DNA of 60,639 nt from Pseudomonadota bacterium (GTDB lineage: Bacteria; Pseudomonadota; Alphaproteobacteria; Reyranellales; Reyranellaceae). A program made the translations under genes and the position numbers. Shown piece by piece: positions 10,729 through 21,934 of the stretch (its first letter is position 1; each line of letters starts with the position of its first letter). The stretch spans positions 1-60,639 of the forward strand of contig JAIUOX010000011.1 in NCBI GenBank assembly GCA_020160955.1, written 5' to 3'. The notes under the pieces are model-generated. The model searched no databases. It was not told the DNA's origin and saw only the letters and a program-made list of their open reading frames with translations.

Positions 10729-11064
10729 ATGCCGAAGATGACGTTCATCCTGAAGGACGGGGCGCGCCAGGAAGTCGACGCGCCGCTGGGCCTCAGCGTG
10801 CTCGAGATCGCTCACCGCAACCACATCGACATCGAGGGCGCCTGCGAGGGCTCGCTGGCCTGCTCGACCTGCCATGTCGTGGTCGAGGATGCGTGGTTCG
10901 ACAAGCTGTCGCCGGCCAGCGAGGACGAGGAGGACATGCTCGACCTCGCCTTCGGCCTGACCCACACCTCGCGGCTCGGCTGCCAGATCCGGATGACCGA
11001 TGAACTCGATGGGCTGGTGGTCCGCCTGCCGGCGGCGACGCGCAACATGATGGTCGACAAGTAG
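10729..11064 (+). CDS. fdx: ISC-type [2Fe-2S] ferredoxin
   Basis: Adrenodoxin-like ferredoxin that supplies electrons for cluster assembly. The 111-residue product has the four ligands in the usual pattern: Cys39, Cys45 and Cys48 ([14 protein letters not shown]) and Cys85 (RLGCQIRM). An acidic stretch [11 protein letters not shown] between them is the family partner-binding helix. A natural electron donor would be the ferredoxin-NADP reductase encoded at 14927-15958. It starts 17 bases after hscA and ends 20 bases before iscX. Confidence 0.96.
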   Translation: MPKMTFILKDGARQEVDAPLGLSVLEIAHRNHIDIEGACEGSLACSTCHVVVEDAWFDKLSPASEDEEDMLDLAFGLTHTSRLGCQIRMTDELDGLVVRLPAATRNMMVDK

Positions 11065-11084
11065 CCGGGCGGGGGAGAGCGGAC

Positions 11085-11291
11085 ATGGCGAGGAAGCTGC
11101 GCTGGACCGACGTGCGCGACATCGCGATCGAGCTGGAGGAGAGCCACCCCGACGTCGACAACGTCAACCTGCGGTTCACCGACCTGCATCGCTGGGTGCT
11201 GGAGTTGCCGGGCTTCGAGGACGACCCCAACCGGTCCAACGAGAAGATCCTCGAGGCCATCCAGGCGGCGTGGATCGAGGAGCGCGACTAG
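11085..11291 (+). CDS. iscX: Fe-S assembly protein IscX
   Basis: A 68-residue acidic winged-helix protein of the IscX/YfhJ family, which in E. coli binds IscS and tunes its activity depending on iron. The sequence contains LRWTDVRDIAIELEE, HPDVDNVNLRFTDLHRWV and FEDDPNRSNEKILEAIQ, all family hallmarks. A GGGGGAGAG ribosome site precedes the ATG. It is the last gene of the isc operon in the same order as in enteric bacteria. Confidence 0.95.
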   Translation: MARKLRWTDVRDIAIELEESHPDVDNVNLRFTDLHRWVLELPGFEDDPNRSNEKILEAIQAAWIEERD

Positions 11292-11365
11292 GCGTTTCAC
11301 CGCGACGACAGCCGTATTTTGGCCGAAAATGTCGGCGTATACGGTATGCGGCCGGGAGGGGCTTC

Positions 11366-11965
11366 ATGAGGGGCAATTGGTTTCGCGTTCTGGTGCTGCC
11401 GTTGCTGCTGGCAGCCGGGCTGGGGGCGTGCGCTTCGGGAGCCGTGCAACCGGGAATCGTCCATACGTCCGGCCCGCAGGCCGTGACGGTGCCGGCCACG
11501 CCGCCCGGCGGCGTGCAGCAGGCGTCCTACCCGTCGACCTATCCCGCCCAGGGCAGCGCGTCCGGCGCGATCGGCGACACCGGCCGGGTGGTGTCGATCC
11601 GCGAGGTCGGGCTGGCCGGCGGCAGCCGGACCGGCGGCGGTAGCGGCAACGGCGCCTTCCTCGGCGGCCTGCTCGGCGCGGGAGCCGGCGCCACCATCGG
11701 CTCCATCACCAGCAACAGCGCGGTCGGCGGCCTCGTCGGCGCCCTGATCGGCGCGGTCGGCGGCGCCATCGCCGGCACCATCGCCGACGGGCAGCGCGGC
11801 CCGGGTCGCGGCATCGAGGTGACGGTGCAGCGCGACGATGGCCAGCAGGTCACGGTGGCGCAGTCCGACGACGGCGACATCCAGTTGGGCGACCGCGTGC
11901 AGATCGTGCAGAATCGACAGGGCGTGGCCCAGGTGGTCCGGGCGCAGCAGCGCACGCCAGACTGA
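11366..11965 (+). CDS. Glycine-zipper outer-membrane lipoprotein (SlyB-like), copy 1
   Basis: A 199-residue lipoprotein. It has a short basic N terminus, a hydrophobic h-region and the lipobox LGAC with Cys near residue 22. After a low-complexity linker comes TGRVVSIREV, then a long Gly/Ala zipper with repeated GGLLGAGAGATIGS-type units (about 95-140), then a soluble domain ending [17 protein letters not shown] and LGDRVQIV. This matches the SlyB/17-kDa-antigen type, which lie in the outer membrane and are linked to envelope integrity. A GGGAGGGG ribosome site supports the ATG at 11366. It is followed 32 bases later by a paralogue. Confidence 0.85.
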   Translation: MRGNWFRVLVLPLLLAAGLGACASGAVQPGIVHTSGPQAVTVPATPPGGVQQASYPSTYPAQGSASGAIGDTGRVVSIREVGLAGGSRTGGGSGNGAFLGGLLGAGAGATIGSITSNSAVGGLVGALIGAVGGAIAGTIADGQRGPGRGIEVTVQRDDGQQVTVAQSDDGDIQLGDRVQIVQNRQGVAQVVRAQQRTPD

Positions 11966-11997
11966 GGAACGACGGGGTTTCTGGAGAAGGATCGAGA

Positions 11998-12501
11998 ATG
12001 TTCGGCAAGTGGGGGCTCGGCCTGTTGGTTCCGCTGGCGCTGGTGAGCGGCCTGACCGCCTGCGAGCAGGGTGGCGTGCAGCCGGGCGTGGTCCAGAGTT
12101 CGGCCTCGAGCAGCTACCGCGGTGAGACCGGCCGCGTCGTGGCGATCCGAGAGGTGCCGGTGCGGCGCGGCAACACCGGCGTCAGCGACGGCACGCTGAT
12201 CGGCGGCGGCCTCGGCGCGGCTGGCGGCGCGGCGATCGGCGCGGCGACCACCAACTCGGTCGGCGGCGCGGTGGTCGGCGGCCTGCTCGGCGCGGTCGCG
12301 GGCGGCATTGCCGGCACGGCGATCGACCAGAACGCGACCCGGCGCGGCATCGAGGTCACCGTCCAGAAGGACGACGGCCAGCGCGTGACGATCGCGCAGC
12401 CCGACGACGGCGACGTCCAGATGGGCGACCGGGTGGCGATCGTCTACGACCGCAACGGCGTCGCCAAGGCCGTGCGCGATCCCAACCGGCGGCGGGACTG
12501 A
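11998..12501 (+). CDS. Glycine-zipper outer-membrane lipoprotein (SlyB-like), copy 2
   Basis: A 167-residue paralogue of the preceding gene: lipobox LTAC (Cys near residue 22), VQPGVVQSS after it as in copy 1, [10 protein letters not shown], a Gly/Ala zipper of about 50 residues, and the same closing domain [16 protein letters not shown] and [10 protein letters not shown]. The central linker is about 30 residues shorter than in copy 1. The tandem arrangement and shared ends indicate a local duplication. An AGAAGGA ribosome site lies before the ATG. mnmA follows 14 bases after its stop and may share its transcript. Confidence 0.87.
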   Translation: MFGKWGLGLLVPLALVSGLTACEQGGVQPGVVQSSASSSYRGETGRVVAIREVPVRRGNTGVSDGTLIGGGLGAAGGAAIGAATTNSVGGAVVGGLLGAVAGGIAGTAIDQNATRRGIEVTVQKDDGQRVTIAQPDDGDVQMGDRVAIVYDRNGVAKAVRDPNRRRD

Positions 12502-12515
12502 CCGTCAAAAGCAAG

Positions 12516-13670
12516 ATGGCCCGCAACGATATCGACATCGACAAGGCGCCGGCCGCGACCCGCGTGGTCGTCGCGATGTCGGGCGGCGTCGATTCGTCGG
12601 TCACCGCGGCGCTCCTGAAGGAGCGGGGCTACGACGTCGTCGGCATCACCCTGCAACTCTACGACCATGGCGTCGCGGTCGGCCGCAGCGGCGCCTGCTG
12701 CGCCGGGCAGGACATCCAGGACGCCCGCGAGGTGGCGGGGCGGCTCGGCATCCCGCACTACGTGCTCGACTACGAGAGCCGCTTTCGCGACGAGGTGATG
12801 GACGCCTTCGCCGATGCCTACGTGCGTGGCGAGACGCCGGTGCCGTGCATCGCCTGCAACCGCACGGTCAAGTTCCGGGACCTGCTGCGCACCGCCCGCG
12901 AGCTCGGCGCGGACGCGCTGGCGACCGGCCACTACGTGCAGCGCATCGCCGGGCCGGGCGGGCCGGAGCTGCACCGCGGCGCCGACCCGGCACGCGACCA
13001 GAGCTATTTCCTGTTCGGCACGACGGCCGAGCAGCTCGACTTCCTGCGCTTCCCGCTGGGCGCGCTGTCGAAGGCCGAGACGCGGGCGCTGGCCGAGCGC
13101 TACGGGCTGGCGGTCGCCGACAAGCCGGACAGCCAGGACATCTGCTTCGTGCCCAACGGCGACTACGCGTCGGTGGTGCAGAATCTGCGGCCGGAGGCCG
13201 GCGAGCCGGGGGAGATCGTCGATCTCGCGGGCCGCGTCGTCGGCCGGCATGACGGCATCGTGCGCTTCACGGTCGGCCAGCGTCGCGGGCTCAACCTCGG
13301 CGAGCGCTTGGGTACCGACAACGACCCGCTCTACGTGGTGCGTCTCGAACCCGAAGCCCGCCGCGTCGTGGTCGGGCCGCGCGCTGCGCTGGCGCGGCAG
13401 GAGATCGCGCTGCACGACCTCAACTGGCTGGGCGCGCGCCCCGGCCACTCTCCCGGGGCGGCGCTGCCGGTGCAGGTGCGGGTCCGGTCCAGCCAGGCGC
13501 TGCGCCCGGCCGAGGTGGTGCTGGACGGCGAGGGGGCCGCGACGGTGCGCTTCGCCGAACCCGAGCTCGGCGTCGCGCCAGGACAGGCCTGCGTGATCTA
13601 CGACGCCGGGGCCGGGACGCGCGTGCTGGGCGGCGGCTTCATCCGGCGGACGGCCTCGCCCGCGGTGTAA
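12516..13670 (+). CDS. mnmA: tRNA-specific 2-thiouridylase MnmA
   Basis: ATP-dependent enzyme that places sulfur on U34 of tRNA-Lys, -Glu and -Gln, drawing sulfur from an IscS persulfide. The 384-residue product has the PP-loop [18 protein letters not shown] (about 21-38), [16 protein letters not shown], the first catalytic Cys in [12 protein letters not shown] and the second in DSQDICFVP, and a C-terminal beta domain with [10 protein letters not shown] and [10 protein letters not shown]. This is normal length. Its place just downstream of the isc operon fits its sulfur source, though two lipoprotein genes intervene. The start at 12516 has only an AAG-type ribosome site. Confidence 0.96.
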   Translation: MARNDIDIDKAPAATRVVVAMSGGVDSSVTAALLKERGYDVVGITLQLYDHGVAVGRSGACCAGQDIQDAREVAGRLGIPHYVLDYESRFRDEVMDAFADAYVRGETPVPCIACNRTVKFRDLLRTARELGADALATGHYVQRIAGPGGPELHRGADPARDQSYFLFGTTAEQLDFLRFPLGALSKAETRALAERYGLAVADKPDSQDICFVPNGDYASVVQNLRPEAGEPGEIVDLAGRVVGRHDGIVRFTVGQRRGLNLGERLGTDNDPLYVVRLEPEARRVVVGPRAALARQEIALHDLNWLGARPGHSPGAALPVQVRVRSSQALRPAEVVLDGEGAATVRFAEPELGVAPGQACVIYDAGAGTRVLGGGFIRRTASPAV

Positions 13671-13703
13671 CGGCAGAGTCACGGGCCGGCCGCATAAGGC
13701 GGC

Positions 13704-14711
13704 ATGGCTTTCGACATGTTCCGCGGCCCGTCGCCGCGTCCGGGACCCTGGGTCGCCCTGATCCTTCTCCTGCTGCTCGCCGTGTTCTGGGTCGCCGTGC
13801 CCGCGAAGGCGGAGACCTATCCGGCGAAGCCGGTGAAGCTCGTGATCCCTTACCCGCCAGGAGGCGGGACGGACATCACCGGTCGCGCGATGGCGCAGAC
13901 GCTGTCGGAGATCCTGGGCCAGCCGGTGATCATCGAGAACAAGCCCGGCGCGACCGGCATGATCGGCGCGGCCGCGGTCGCGAAGAGCCCGCCTGACGGC
14001 TACACGGTGCTGTTCGGCGCGGCCAGCGAGATGGCGATCAACGCCAGCCTGTTCCGCAGCATGGCCTACGATCCGCGGGCCGACTTCGAGCCGGTGAGCC
14101 TGGTCGCGACCTTCCCGCTGGTGCTCGTGGCGCCCGCCGGCAGCACGCGCTCCTTGCAGGAGATGATCGACGCGTCGCGGTCGACGCCCGACTCGATCTC
14201 CTACGGCTCGATCGGCAGTGGCAGCCCGCAGCACCTCGCGGCCGAGCTGCTGGCCAGCATGGCCGGCGTGAAGCTGCTGCACGTCCCCTACAAGGGCTCG
14301 GGACCGCTGGTCCAGGACGCCGTCGCCGGCCATGTCGACATGGCGGTCAGCAGCGTGCCGCCGGCCGTGCCGCTGGTCCGCGGCGGCAAGCTGCGCGCCC
14401 TGGCGGTGACGTCGGCCGAGCGCTCGGCGGCGTTGCCCGACGTGCCGACCATGGCCGAGCTCGGCTTCCCGGGATACGCCTTCAACACCTGGGTCGGGGT
14501 CGCCCTGCCGAAGGGCACGCCGCCGGAGATCGTCGAGCGCCTGCGGGCGGCCCTCGTGACGGCGCTCGAGGCGCCCGGGGTCAAGGCGGCCCTGCGCGAC
14601 CAGGGCGCGGTGCCGGCCGGCAGCAGCGCCGAGCAGTTCCGCCGGTTCGTGCAGGAAGAAGTGGCCCGGAGCGACCGGATCGTCGCCCGGGCGGGCATCC
14701 AGCCCGAGTGA
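13704..14711 (+). CDS. TctC/Bug-family periplasmic solute-binding protein
   Basis: Binding protein of the tripartite tricarboxylate transporter group (Bug family). The 335-residue product has an N-terminal hydrophobic segment (about 15-32) ending with AKAETYPAKPVKLVIPYP, GGGTDITGRAMAQTL, VIIENKPGATGMIGAAAVA, DGYTVLFG and the later VPYKGSGPLVQDAVAGHVD. Ligands in the family are mostly carboxylates; the one here is unknown. No tctA/tctB membrane genes are near, which is common for these orphan binders. It is followed by a tRNA gene with its own promoter. Confidence 0.9.
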   Translation: MAFDMFRGPSPRPGPWVALILLLLLAVFWVAVPAKAETYPAKPVKLVIPYPPGGGTDITGRAMAQTLSEILGQPVIIENKPGATGMIGAAAVAKSPPDGYTVLFGAASEMAINASLFRSMAYDPRADFEPVSLVATFPLVLVAPAGSTRSLQEMIDASRSTPDSISYGSIGSGSPQHLAAELLASMAGVKLLHVPYKGSGPLVQDAVAGHVDMAVSSVPPAVPLVRGGKLRALAVTSAERSAALPDVPTMAELGFPGYAFNTWVGVALPKGTPPEIVERLRAALVTALEAPGVKAALRDQGAVPAGSSAEQFRRFVQEEVARSDRIVARAGIQPE

Positions 14712-14730
14712 CCGGGCGGGTTTCGGCGTG

Positions 14731-14758
14731 TTGACACCCCGCCGCCCGACCGCATAAA
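14731..14758 (+). promoter_or_regulatory. Sigma-70-type promoter of the tRNA-Met gene
   Basis: A consensus TTGACA -35 element (14731-14736) is followed after 16 bases by CATAAA (14753-14758), a four-of-six -10 match. Transcription would start near 14765, about seven bases before the mature tRNA 5' end, a normal placement for a tRNA transcription unit. Confidence 0.6.
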
Positions 14759-14771
14759 AGCGCGCACCCAT

Positions 14772-14848
14772 GGCTGGGTAGCTCAGCTGGTTAGAGCACG
14801 GCACTCATAATGCCGGGGTCGGCGGTTCAAGTCCGCCCCCAGCTACCA
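14772..14848 (+). tRNA. tRNA-Met(CAT), elongator type
   Basis: A 77-base cloverleaf can be drawn by hand. The acceptor stem is GGCTGGG with CCCAGCT (G1-U72 wobble), the D stem GCTC/GAGC, the anticodon stem CGGCA/TGCCG around loop CTCATAA, the variable loop GGGTC, the T stem GGCGG/CCGCC around TTCAAGT, then discriminator A and an encoded CCA. The anticodon is CAT. The G1-U72 pair, GGGTC variable loop and overall sequence agree with alphaproteobacterial elongator Met tRNA rather than initiator; tRNA-Ile2 with lysidine is the alternative and is less likely. Confidence 0.93.
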
Positions 14849-14855
14849 AATTCCG

Positions 14856-14899
14856 CCCCCGGTTCAGCGGCCCGTGCCGCGAACCGGGGGCTTTATTTT
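14856..14899 (+). terminator. Rho-independent terminator after tRNA-Met
   Basis: The arms CCCCCGGTTC (14856-14865) and GAACCGGGGG (14881-14890) pair perfectly, with further pairing GCGGC/GCCGC inside, and are followed by the T-rich run CTTTATTTT. It begins eight bases after the tRNA CCA end and lies in front of the reductase gene. Confidence 0.85.
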
Positions 14900-14926
14900 G
14901 TGGTTTCCCTTCGCCACCTTGGACCC

Positions 14927-15958
14927 ATGGCCGCAGGACAGACGCACCAGACCGATGTCGTGATCGTGGGGGCGGGGCCCGTGGGCCTGTTCGCCGTCTT
15001 CGAGTGCGGCATGGTGCGGCTGCGGTGCCACGTCGTCGACGTGCTCGACCATGCCGGCGGGCAGTGCACGGCGCTCTATCCCGAGAAGCCGATCTACGAC
15101 ATCCCGGGCTTCCCGCGCATCGACGGGGCCGACCTGGTGACGCGCCTGCAGGAACAGGCCGCGCCGTTCCAGCCGGTCTACCACCTCGGGCAGCAGGTCC
15201 TGTCGGTCGTGCCGCGCGACGATGACAGCGATGGCGGCGGCTTCACCGTGAAGACCTCGGCGGGCACGACGATCGCGTGCCGCGCGGTGTTCGTCGCGGC
15301 CGGCGTCGGGGCGTTCGGTCCCAACCGGCCACCGCTGGCCGGCATCGAGGCCTTCGAGGGCAAGAGCGTCTTCTACTACATCACCCGGCGCGAGGACTTC
15401 CGCGGCAAGCGCGTGGTGATCGCCGGCGGCGGCGACAGCGCCGTCGACTGGGCGCTGTCGCTGGCCGAGCTGGCCGAGCGCGTGCTGGTCGTCCATCGCC
15501 GTCCGAAGTTCCGCGCCGCCCCCGAGAGCGAGGCGCGGCTGAAGGCGCTGGTGCAGGACGGCAAGGTCGAGCTGGTGGTGCCGTACCAGTTGCACGGGCT
15601 GGAAGGGACGGACGGCAAGCTGTCGGCGGTCGTCGTCGCGACGCTCGACGGCCAGGAGCGGCGGCTCGAGGCCGACGCGTTGCTGCCGTTCTTCGGCCTG
15701 TCGACGGCGCTGGGCCCGATCGCCGACTGGGGCCTGGCGCTGCAGCAGCACCAGGTCGCGGTCGACCCGGTGACGATGGCCAGCAACCGGCCGGGCCTGT
15801 TCGCGATCGGCGACATCGCGACCTACCCGGGCAAGCTGAAGCTGATCCTGACCGGCTTTGCCGAGGCGGCGATCGCCGCGCGCTCCGCCTACGCGCTGGT
15901 CCATCCCGAGACGCCGCTGCACTTCGAATACTCGACGACCTCGGGCGTGCCGCGCTAG
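14927..15958 (+). CDS. Thioredoxin-reductase-like ferredoxin--NADP(+) reductase
   Basis: Flavoprotein of the YumC/FNR2 type that moves electrons between NADPH and ferredoxin. The 343-residue product has an FAD dinucleotide fold DVVIVGAGPVGLFAV (about 9-23), GGQCTALYPEKPIYDIPGFP, an NADP fold VVIAGGGDSAVDWAL (about 160-174) and the C-terminal FAIGDIATYPGKLKLI. There is no CxxC redox pair between the two nucleotide domains, which separates it from true thioredoxin reductases. I chose the ATG at 14927 because an earlier frame would start inside the tRNA. The ISC ferredoxin is a plausible partner. Its stop overlaps the stop of the convergent next gene. Confidence 0.9.
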   Translation: MAAGQTHQTDVVIVGAGPVGLFAVFECGMVRLRCHVVDVLDHAGGQCTALYPEKPIYDIPGFPRIDGADLVTRLQEQAAPFQPVYHLGQQVLSVVPRDDDSDGGGFTVKTSAGTTIACRAVFVAAGVGAFGPNRPPLAGIEAFEGKSVFYYITRREDFRGKRVVIAGGGDSAVDWALSLAELAERVLVVHRRPKFRAAPESEARLKALVQDGKVELVVPYQLHGLEGTDGKLSAVVVATLDGQERRLEADALLPFFGLSTALGPIADWGLALQQHQVAVDPVTMASNRPGLFAIGDIATYPGKLKLILTGFAEAAIAARSAYALVHPETPLHFEYSTTSGVPR

Positions 15959-16761
15959 CGCGCGGGGCGACGCGTTCCCGGGGCCGGCGGGTTCTCCGGC
16001 GGCCCGGCGAAGCATTGCGCGATGCCCATCCAGTGCCGCGCCGTGTCGCCGGTGACGCGCAGCGCCGTGTCCGCGACGTTTCGGGTCTGGGTCACGACCT
16101 GGCAGAAATCGAGGGCGGGGCCTTCGACGGCGTCGGTCGCGCCGGGCGTCTCCCACGTCCAGCTTTCTCCCGACGGCGCGGCGAGCCGCACCGACGGCAT
16201 CGCTGCCGGCACATCGAGGCCGCGATTGCGGTAGGCCCAACCGAAGGTGCGGACGCCGATCTCGGCGATGTTGCGCAGCCGCGGCGAGGCCGGCGGCCGC
16301 TCGATGGCCCGGAGGTCGTAGATCGCCTGGGCGTGCGACCAGGTTTCCATCTGGCGCGCCGTCGCGAACATGCGCAGCCCCATGTCGGGACCGGCCCACT
16401 TCAGCCGCGCGTCGGCGGGCAGGGCGCCGAGCCGGTCACAGAGGCGCTCGGCGGTCTCGCGCCAGCGCTCGCGCAGCGCGGCGCCGCCGAGCCCGTCGAG
16501 TCGGCGGCGGGTTTCCTCGATCCGCGTCAGGCCCGTGGCGCGCGCGGCCTGGATGTCGGTCACCAGCGCGGTGAACGACGCCGGGTCGGTGGCGGACGCC
16601 AGCGCCATGACGTCGCCGATGTGGAGGTGGCGGACGATGTCGTCGGGCGTCCAGGCCTTGAAGCCGGTCGGCTTCGTCCAGTCGCCCTCGGCCAGGGTTT
16701 CGAGCAGCCGGTCGAGTTCCGCCACCTCGTCGCGAAAGTCCGTTACCTGCTGGATCGCCAT
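15955..16761 (-). CDS. TIGR03084-type DinB-like metal-binding protein
   Basis: A 268-residue cytosolic protein with an N-terminal DinB/maleylpyruvate-isomerase-like four-helix bundle: WTPDDIVRHLHIGDVMALA (about 37-55) supplies a metal-binding His, and ARQMETWSHAQAIYD (about 131-145) supplies another. The C-terminal half holds SGESWTWETP and FCQVVTQTRNVADTAL. This matches the TIGR03084 family, whose activity is not established. It is the last gene of the minus-strand peptide-transport operon, 39 bases after the second ATPase gene, so it may be cotranscribed with it. Confidence 0.75.
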   Translation of the reverse strand: MAIQQVTDFRDEVAELDRLLETLAEGDWTKPTGFKAWTPDDIVRHLHIGDVMALASATDPASFTALVTDIQAARATGLTRIEETRRRLDGLGGAALRERWRETAERLCDRLGALPADARLKWAGPDMGLRMFATARQMETWSHAQAIYDLRAIERPPASPRLRNIAEIGVRTFGWAYRNRGLDVPAAMPSVRLAAPSGESWTWETPGATDAVEGPALDFCQVVTQTRNVADTALRVTGDTARHWMGIAQCFAGPPENPPAPGTRRPAR

Positions 16762-16800
16762 GCCGCCTCGCCGTTGTTGCGCGCGGCGATGGTAGAGCAG

Positions 16801-18853
<2,053 letters not shown>

Positions 18854-18857
<4 letters not shown>

Positions 18858-20320
18858 GTCACCGGACGCGATTGGGGCAGGCGCTCCTTCGTGCCGTAGA
18901 CCGGCGGCGCCAACTGGTCGGCGGTGCGGCCCGCCCAGTCGCGCTGCGGCACGGTGGCCAGCCGCTTGCGCTGGCCCTCGACCAGGCCGGCCGTGGCGGT
19001 CTCGACGTCGATGGTCAGCACCTTGCCGTCCTTCACGACCTGCGTGCCGTCGACGTAGACGTGGCGGATGGCGCGCTCGCTGGCCGAGTAGATCAGGCTG
19101 CGCACCGGCTCGTGCGCCGGCTGCATGTAGGGATGGCCCATGTCGACCAGCGAGAAGTCGGCCTTGCAGCCCGGCGCAAGCCGGCCGAGGTCGGGCCGGC
19201 GCAGGATCTTCGCGCCCCCCACCGTCGCCGCCTCGAAGGCGTGCCGGGTCGTGCCCATCTTGTAGTTGCCGGTCAGCACGCGCGCCACGTAGCAGGCGAG
19301 CTTCATCTCCTCGACCATGTTGTGCGGGAAGGTGTCGGTGCCGATGCCGACCGTGATGCCGGCGTCCATGTAGCGGCCGATCGTGTTCAACGCCATGCCG
19401 CGCCGGGCGAAGACGGTCGGGCAGTGCGCGACCTGGGCGCCCGAATCGCGCAGCCGCTCGAAGTCGTTGGCGTGCGGGTAGTGGATCTGCGGGTGGTCGC
19501 TCAGGAAGATGCCGTGGCCGATCACCAGGTCGGGACCCAGCACGCCGATCGCTTCCAGCCACTCGATCGGCGTCTTGCCGTGGCGGTGGACCATCTCGTG
19601 GAACTCGACGACCGCCTGGCAGGCGTGGGTCTGCATCGGGATGCGGCGGCGCTTCGCCTCCTGGTGCGCCTCCTTGAAGTAACCCTCGCGGCAGGTATCG
19701 ATCTGCGACGGGCCGACCATCGCGGACAGTCTTCCGCTGGAGTGCTTCATCGCCGCGTCGATGGTCTTCATCGCCGCCTCGAAGGCCTTCTCGCCGGCCT
19801 TCTCGTCCCAGGCGTATTCGACGGTGTAACCGTTCTTCGTGTACCAATAGCCCTGCCGCATCATCGGGCAGACCACGGCGCGGATGCCGGTGCCGGCGAG
19901 GTCGTCGAGCCAGCCGTCGCGGCTCATCGACAGGTCGGTGATGGTGGTGACGCCGCTCTTCAGCAGTTCCGACATCGCCACCATGGTCGACGGGCCGGCA
20001 TCCTCGGCGTCGAGGCCGAACACCGGCAGGTACTCGTAGAGCGAGCTCTGGCCCAGCTTGTCGCTGCCGAACTCCTCGGTCAGGCCCTTGTTGGCCGGCT
20101 CCGAGAAGGGATGGCTGTGGACGTTGACCAGGCCGGGGATCGCCATGAACCCCTTGCCGTCGATCGTGGCGTCCGCCGTGCCGGTCCAGCCCGGCCCGAC
20201 ATGGACGATCTCGTTGCCGCGGAACACGAGGTCGCCGCCGTCGAGGTAGACGTGGCGCTGCTCGGCCTCGTCCCAGGCGACCACGTGGTCGAGGTTGGTG
20301 ATCTTGGTCGTCTTGGTCAT
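18854..20320 (-). CDS. Amidohydrolase of the chlorohydrolase/SsnA-like group
   Basis: Metal-dependent hydrolase of the TrzA/AtzA/SsnA subfamily, cytosolic, with 488 residues. Metal ligands are visible as NVHSHP (HxH), [16 protein letters not shown] and [10 protein letters not shown]. Members deaminate or dechlorinate triazines, guanine and related heterocycles; the substrate here is unknown. I chose the ATG at 20320 because GGGGAG lies at the right distance before it; an in-frame ATG at 20335 would absorb that ribosome site. It is nested inside the ABC operon, after the binding-protein gene and before dppD, which suggests it acts on the imported compound. Confidence 0.88.
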
Positions 20321-20348
20321 TCGCTTGCTCCCCAAACGAGTCGCGTCA

Positions 20349-21923
20349 CTACTTGAACGCGATGCCGAGGCCCTTGTAGAGGCCGCAGCCGTAGTTGCCG
20401 TGGGCGCGGATCGGCTTGAGCTTGGAGCCGGCGACCACGAACAGCGGCTCGTGGAACAGCGGGATCCAGACCGCGGCGTCGTGCACCTTCTTCTGCACGG
20501 CGGCGTAGGAGTCGGTGCGCACGGCCGGGTCGGTCGCCGTCGAGCCCTTGTCGAGCAGCTCGTCGGTCTCCTTGTCCTTCCAGTTCATGCGGTTCGGCGT
20601 CGGCGTGTTGGCCGACCGGAAGTACAGGTTCAGCGCGTCGCCGGCGGAGACGTAGGGGAAGCTCATGCCGAAGGCGTCGAACTCCTGCGTCGCCAGCTTG
20701 CCCCAGGCCACCGTCGAGTCGAACAGCTGGATCTGCAGGTCGATGCCGACCTTGCGGAGGTCGCCCTGCACCGCCTCGGCGATCTCCTTGAAGGCGCCGG
20801 CGATGCCGTAGACCACCGGCGCCAGCTTCTTGCCGTCCTTGTAGCGGAAGCCATCCGGACCCTTCTTCCAGCCGGCCTCGTCGAGCAACTTCTCGGCCTC
20901 CTTGACGTTCTCGCCGTAGACCGCGCGGTCGACCTTGTCGTTGAAGTCGAGCACGCCCGGCGCCAGCAGGGTGGAGGCCGGCTCGGCGAAGCCGAAGGTC
21001 ACGGCCTCGGTGATCGCCTTCTGGTCGACCGCGAGGTTCATCGCCTTGCGCACCCGCACGTCGTTCATCAGCTCCTTGTCGACCTTGAAGCCGATGAAGT
21101 AGGTCCAGAAGTAGTTCGCGGCCTTGGTGACCGAGAGCGCCTGGTTGGCCTGCAGGTCCTTGATCGACCAGTAGGGCACGTACTGGCTGACGTCGGCCTG
21201 GCCGGCCTGCAGGGCGGTGACGCGGGTGTTCTCCTCGGGAACGACCTTCCAGATCACCTTGTCGACCTGCGCCTCGGTGGCGTCGTAGATCGCGGGTCCC
21301 CACTTGTAGCCCTTGTGCTTGGTCAGCACGGTCGAGTCGCGCGGCGTCCAGCTCTCGAAGCAGAACGGGCCGGTGCCGTCGATGCCCTTGACCCCGAAGT
21401 CGGCGCCCAGCTGCTTGGCCTGTTCGACGTTCAGGATGGTGTGGAAGTACTGCGTCATCTGGTAGAGCAGCTCGGAGAACGGCTTCTTGAGCTTGTACTC
21501 GACCGTGACGTCGTCGGGCGCGCTGACCTTGTCGACGTCGCCCATGCGCCACTTCACGAGGCCCTTGGTTTCGGGATCGAGCCAGCGCTCGTAGGTCGCC
21601 ACGACGTCCTTGGCGGTCATCTTCTTGCCGCTGCAGAACGACACGTCGTCGCGCAGCTTGAAGGTGTAGGTCAGGCCGTCGGGCGACACCGTCCAGCTGG
21701 TGGCGAGGCCGGGCTTCAGCGTCTTCATGTCGAAGTCGAGGTTCACCAGCGTGTCGCCGATCATGTACATGACCTCGGCGCCGGACCGCGACGTCGACTT
21801 GTGCGGGTCGTAGCGATCGGTGTCGATCTCGCGCACCACCGTCACGGTCTTCTGCGCCAGCGCCGGCGTCGCCGCGCCGAACGCGGTCGCGGCCAGGGCC
21901 GCCAGGATCAGTCGCTTGCCCAT
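20349..21923 (-). CDS. Family 5 peptide/opine-type ABC solute-binding protein
   Basis: Periplasmic DppA/OppA-type receptor. The 524-residue product has a signal peptide (MGKRLILAALAATAFGAATP, cleaved near ALAQ), then YDPHKSTSRSGAEVMYMIGDTL, LATSWTVSPDGLTYTFKLRD with the family signature, KGIDGTGPFCFESW, and a C-terminal half with FRSANTPTPNRMNW. Family ligands include peptides, opines, glutathione and nickel chelates; this one is not defined. An AGGAGGC ribosome site lies before the ATG. It is the third gene of the operon after the two permeases and has a 28-base gap to the amidohydrolase. Confidence 0.9.
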   Translation of the reverse strand: MGKRLILAALAATAFGAATPALAQKTVTVVREIDTDRYDPHKSTSRSGAEVMYMIGDTLVNLDFDMKTLKPGLATSWTVSPDGLTYTFKLRDDVSFCSGKKMTAKDVVATYERWLDPETKGLVKWRMGDVDKVSAPDDVTVEYKLKKPFSELLYQMTQYFHTILNVEQAKQLGADFGVKGIDGTGPFCFESWTPRDSTVLTKHKGYKWGPAIYDATEAQVDKVIWKVVPEENTRVTALQAGQADVSQYVPYWSIKDLQANQALSVTKAANYFWTYFIGFKVDKELMNDVRVRKAMNLAVDQKAITEAVTFGFAEPASTLLAPGVLDFNDKVDRAVYGENVKEAEKLLDEAGWKKGPDGFRYKDGKKLAPVVYGIAGAFKEIAEAVQGDLRKVGIDLQIQLFDSTVAWGKLATQEFDAFGMSFPYVSAGDALNLYFRSANTPTPNRMNWKDKETDELLDKGSTATDPAVRTDSYAAVQKKVHDAAVWIPLFHEPLFVVAGSKLKPIRAHGNYGCGLYKGLGIAFK

Positions 21924-21934
21924 GTCGAAGCCTC

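Noticed and set aside
11311..11336. Imperfect hairpin GCCG-ATTTT/AAAAT-CGGC after iscX as a terminator
   Set aside because: Mismatched stem and no T run after it.
14810..14926. Upstream extension of the ferredoxin-NADP reductase
   Set aside because: It would begin inside tRNA-Met and run through its terminator.
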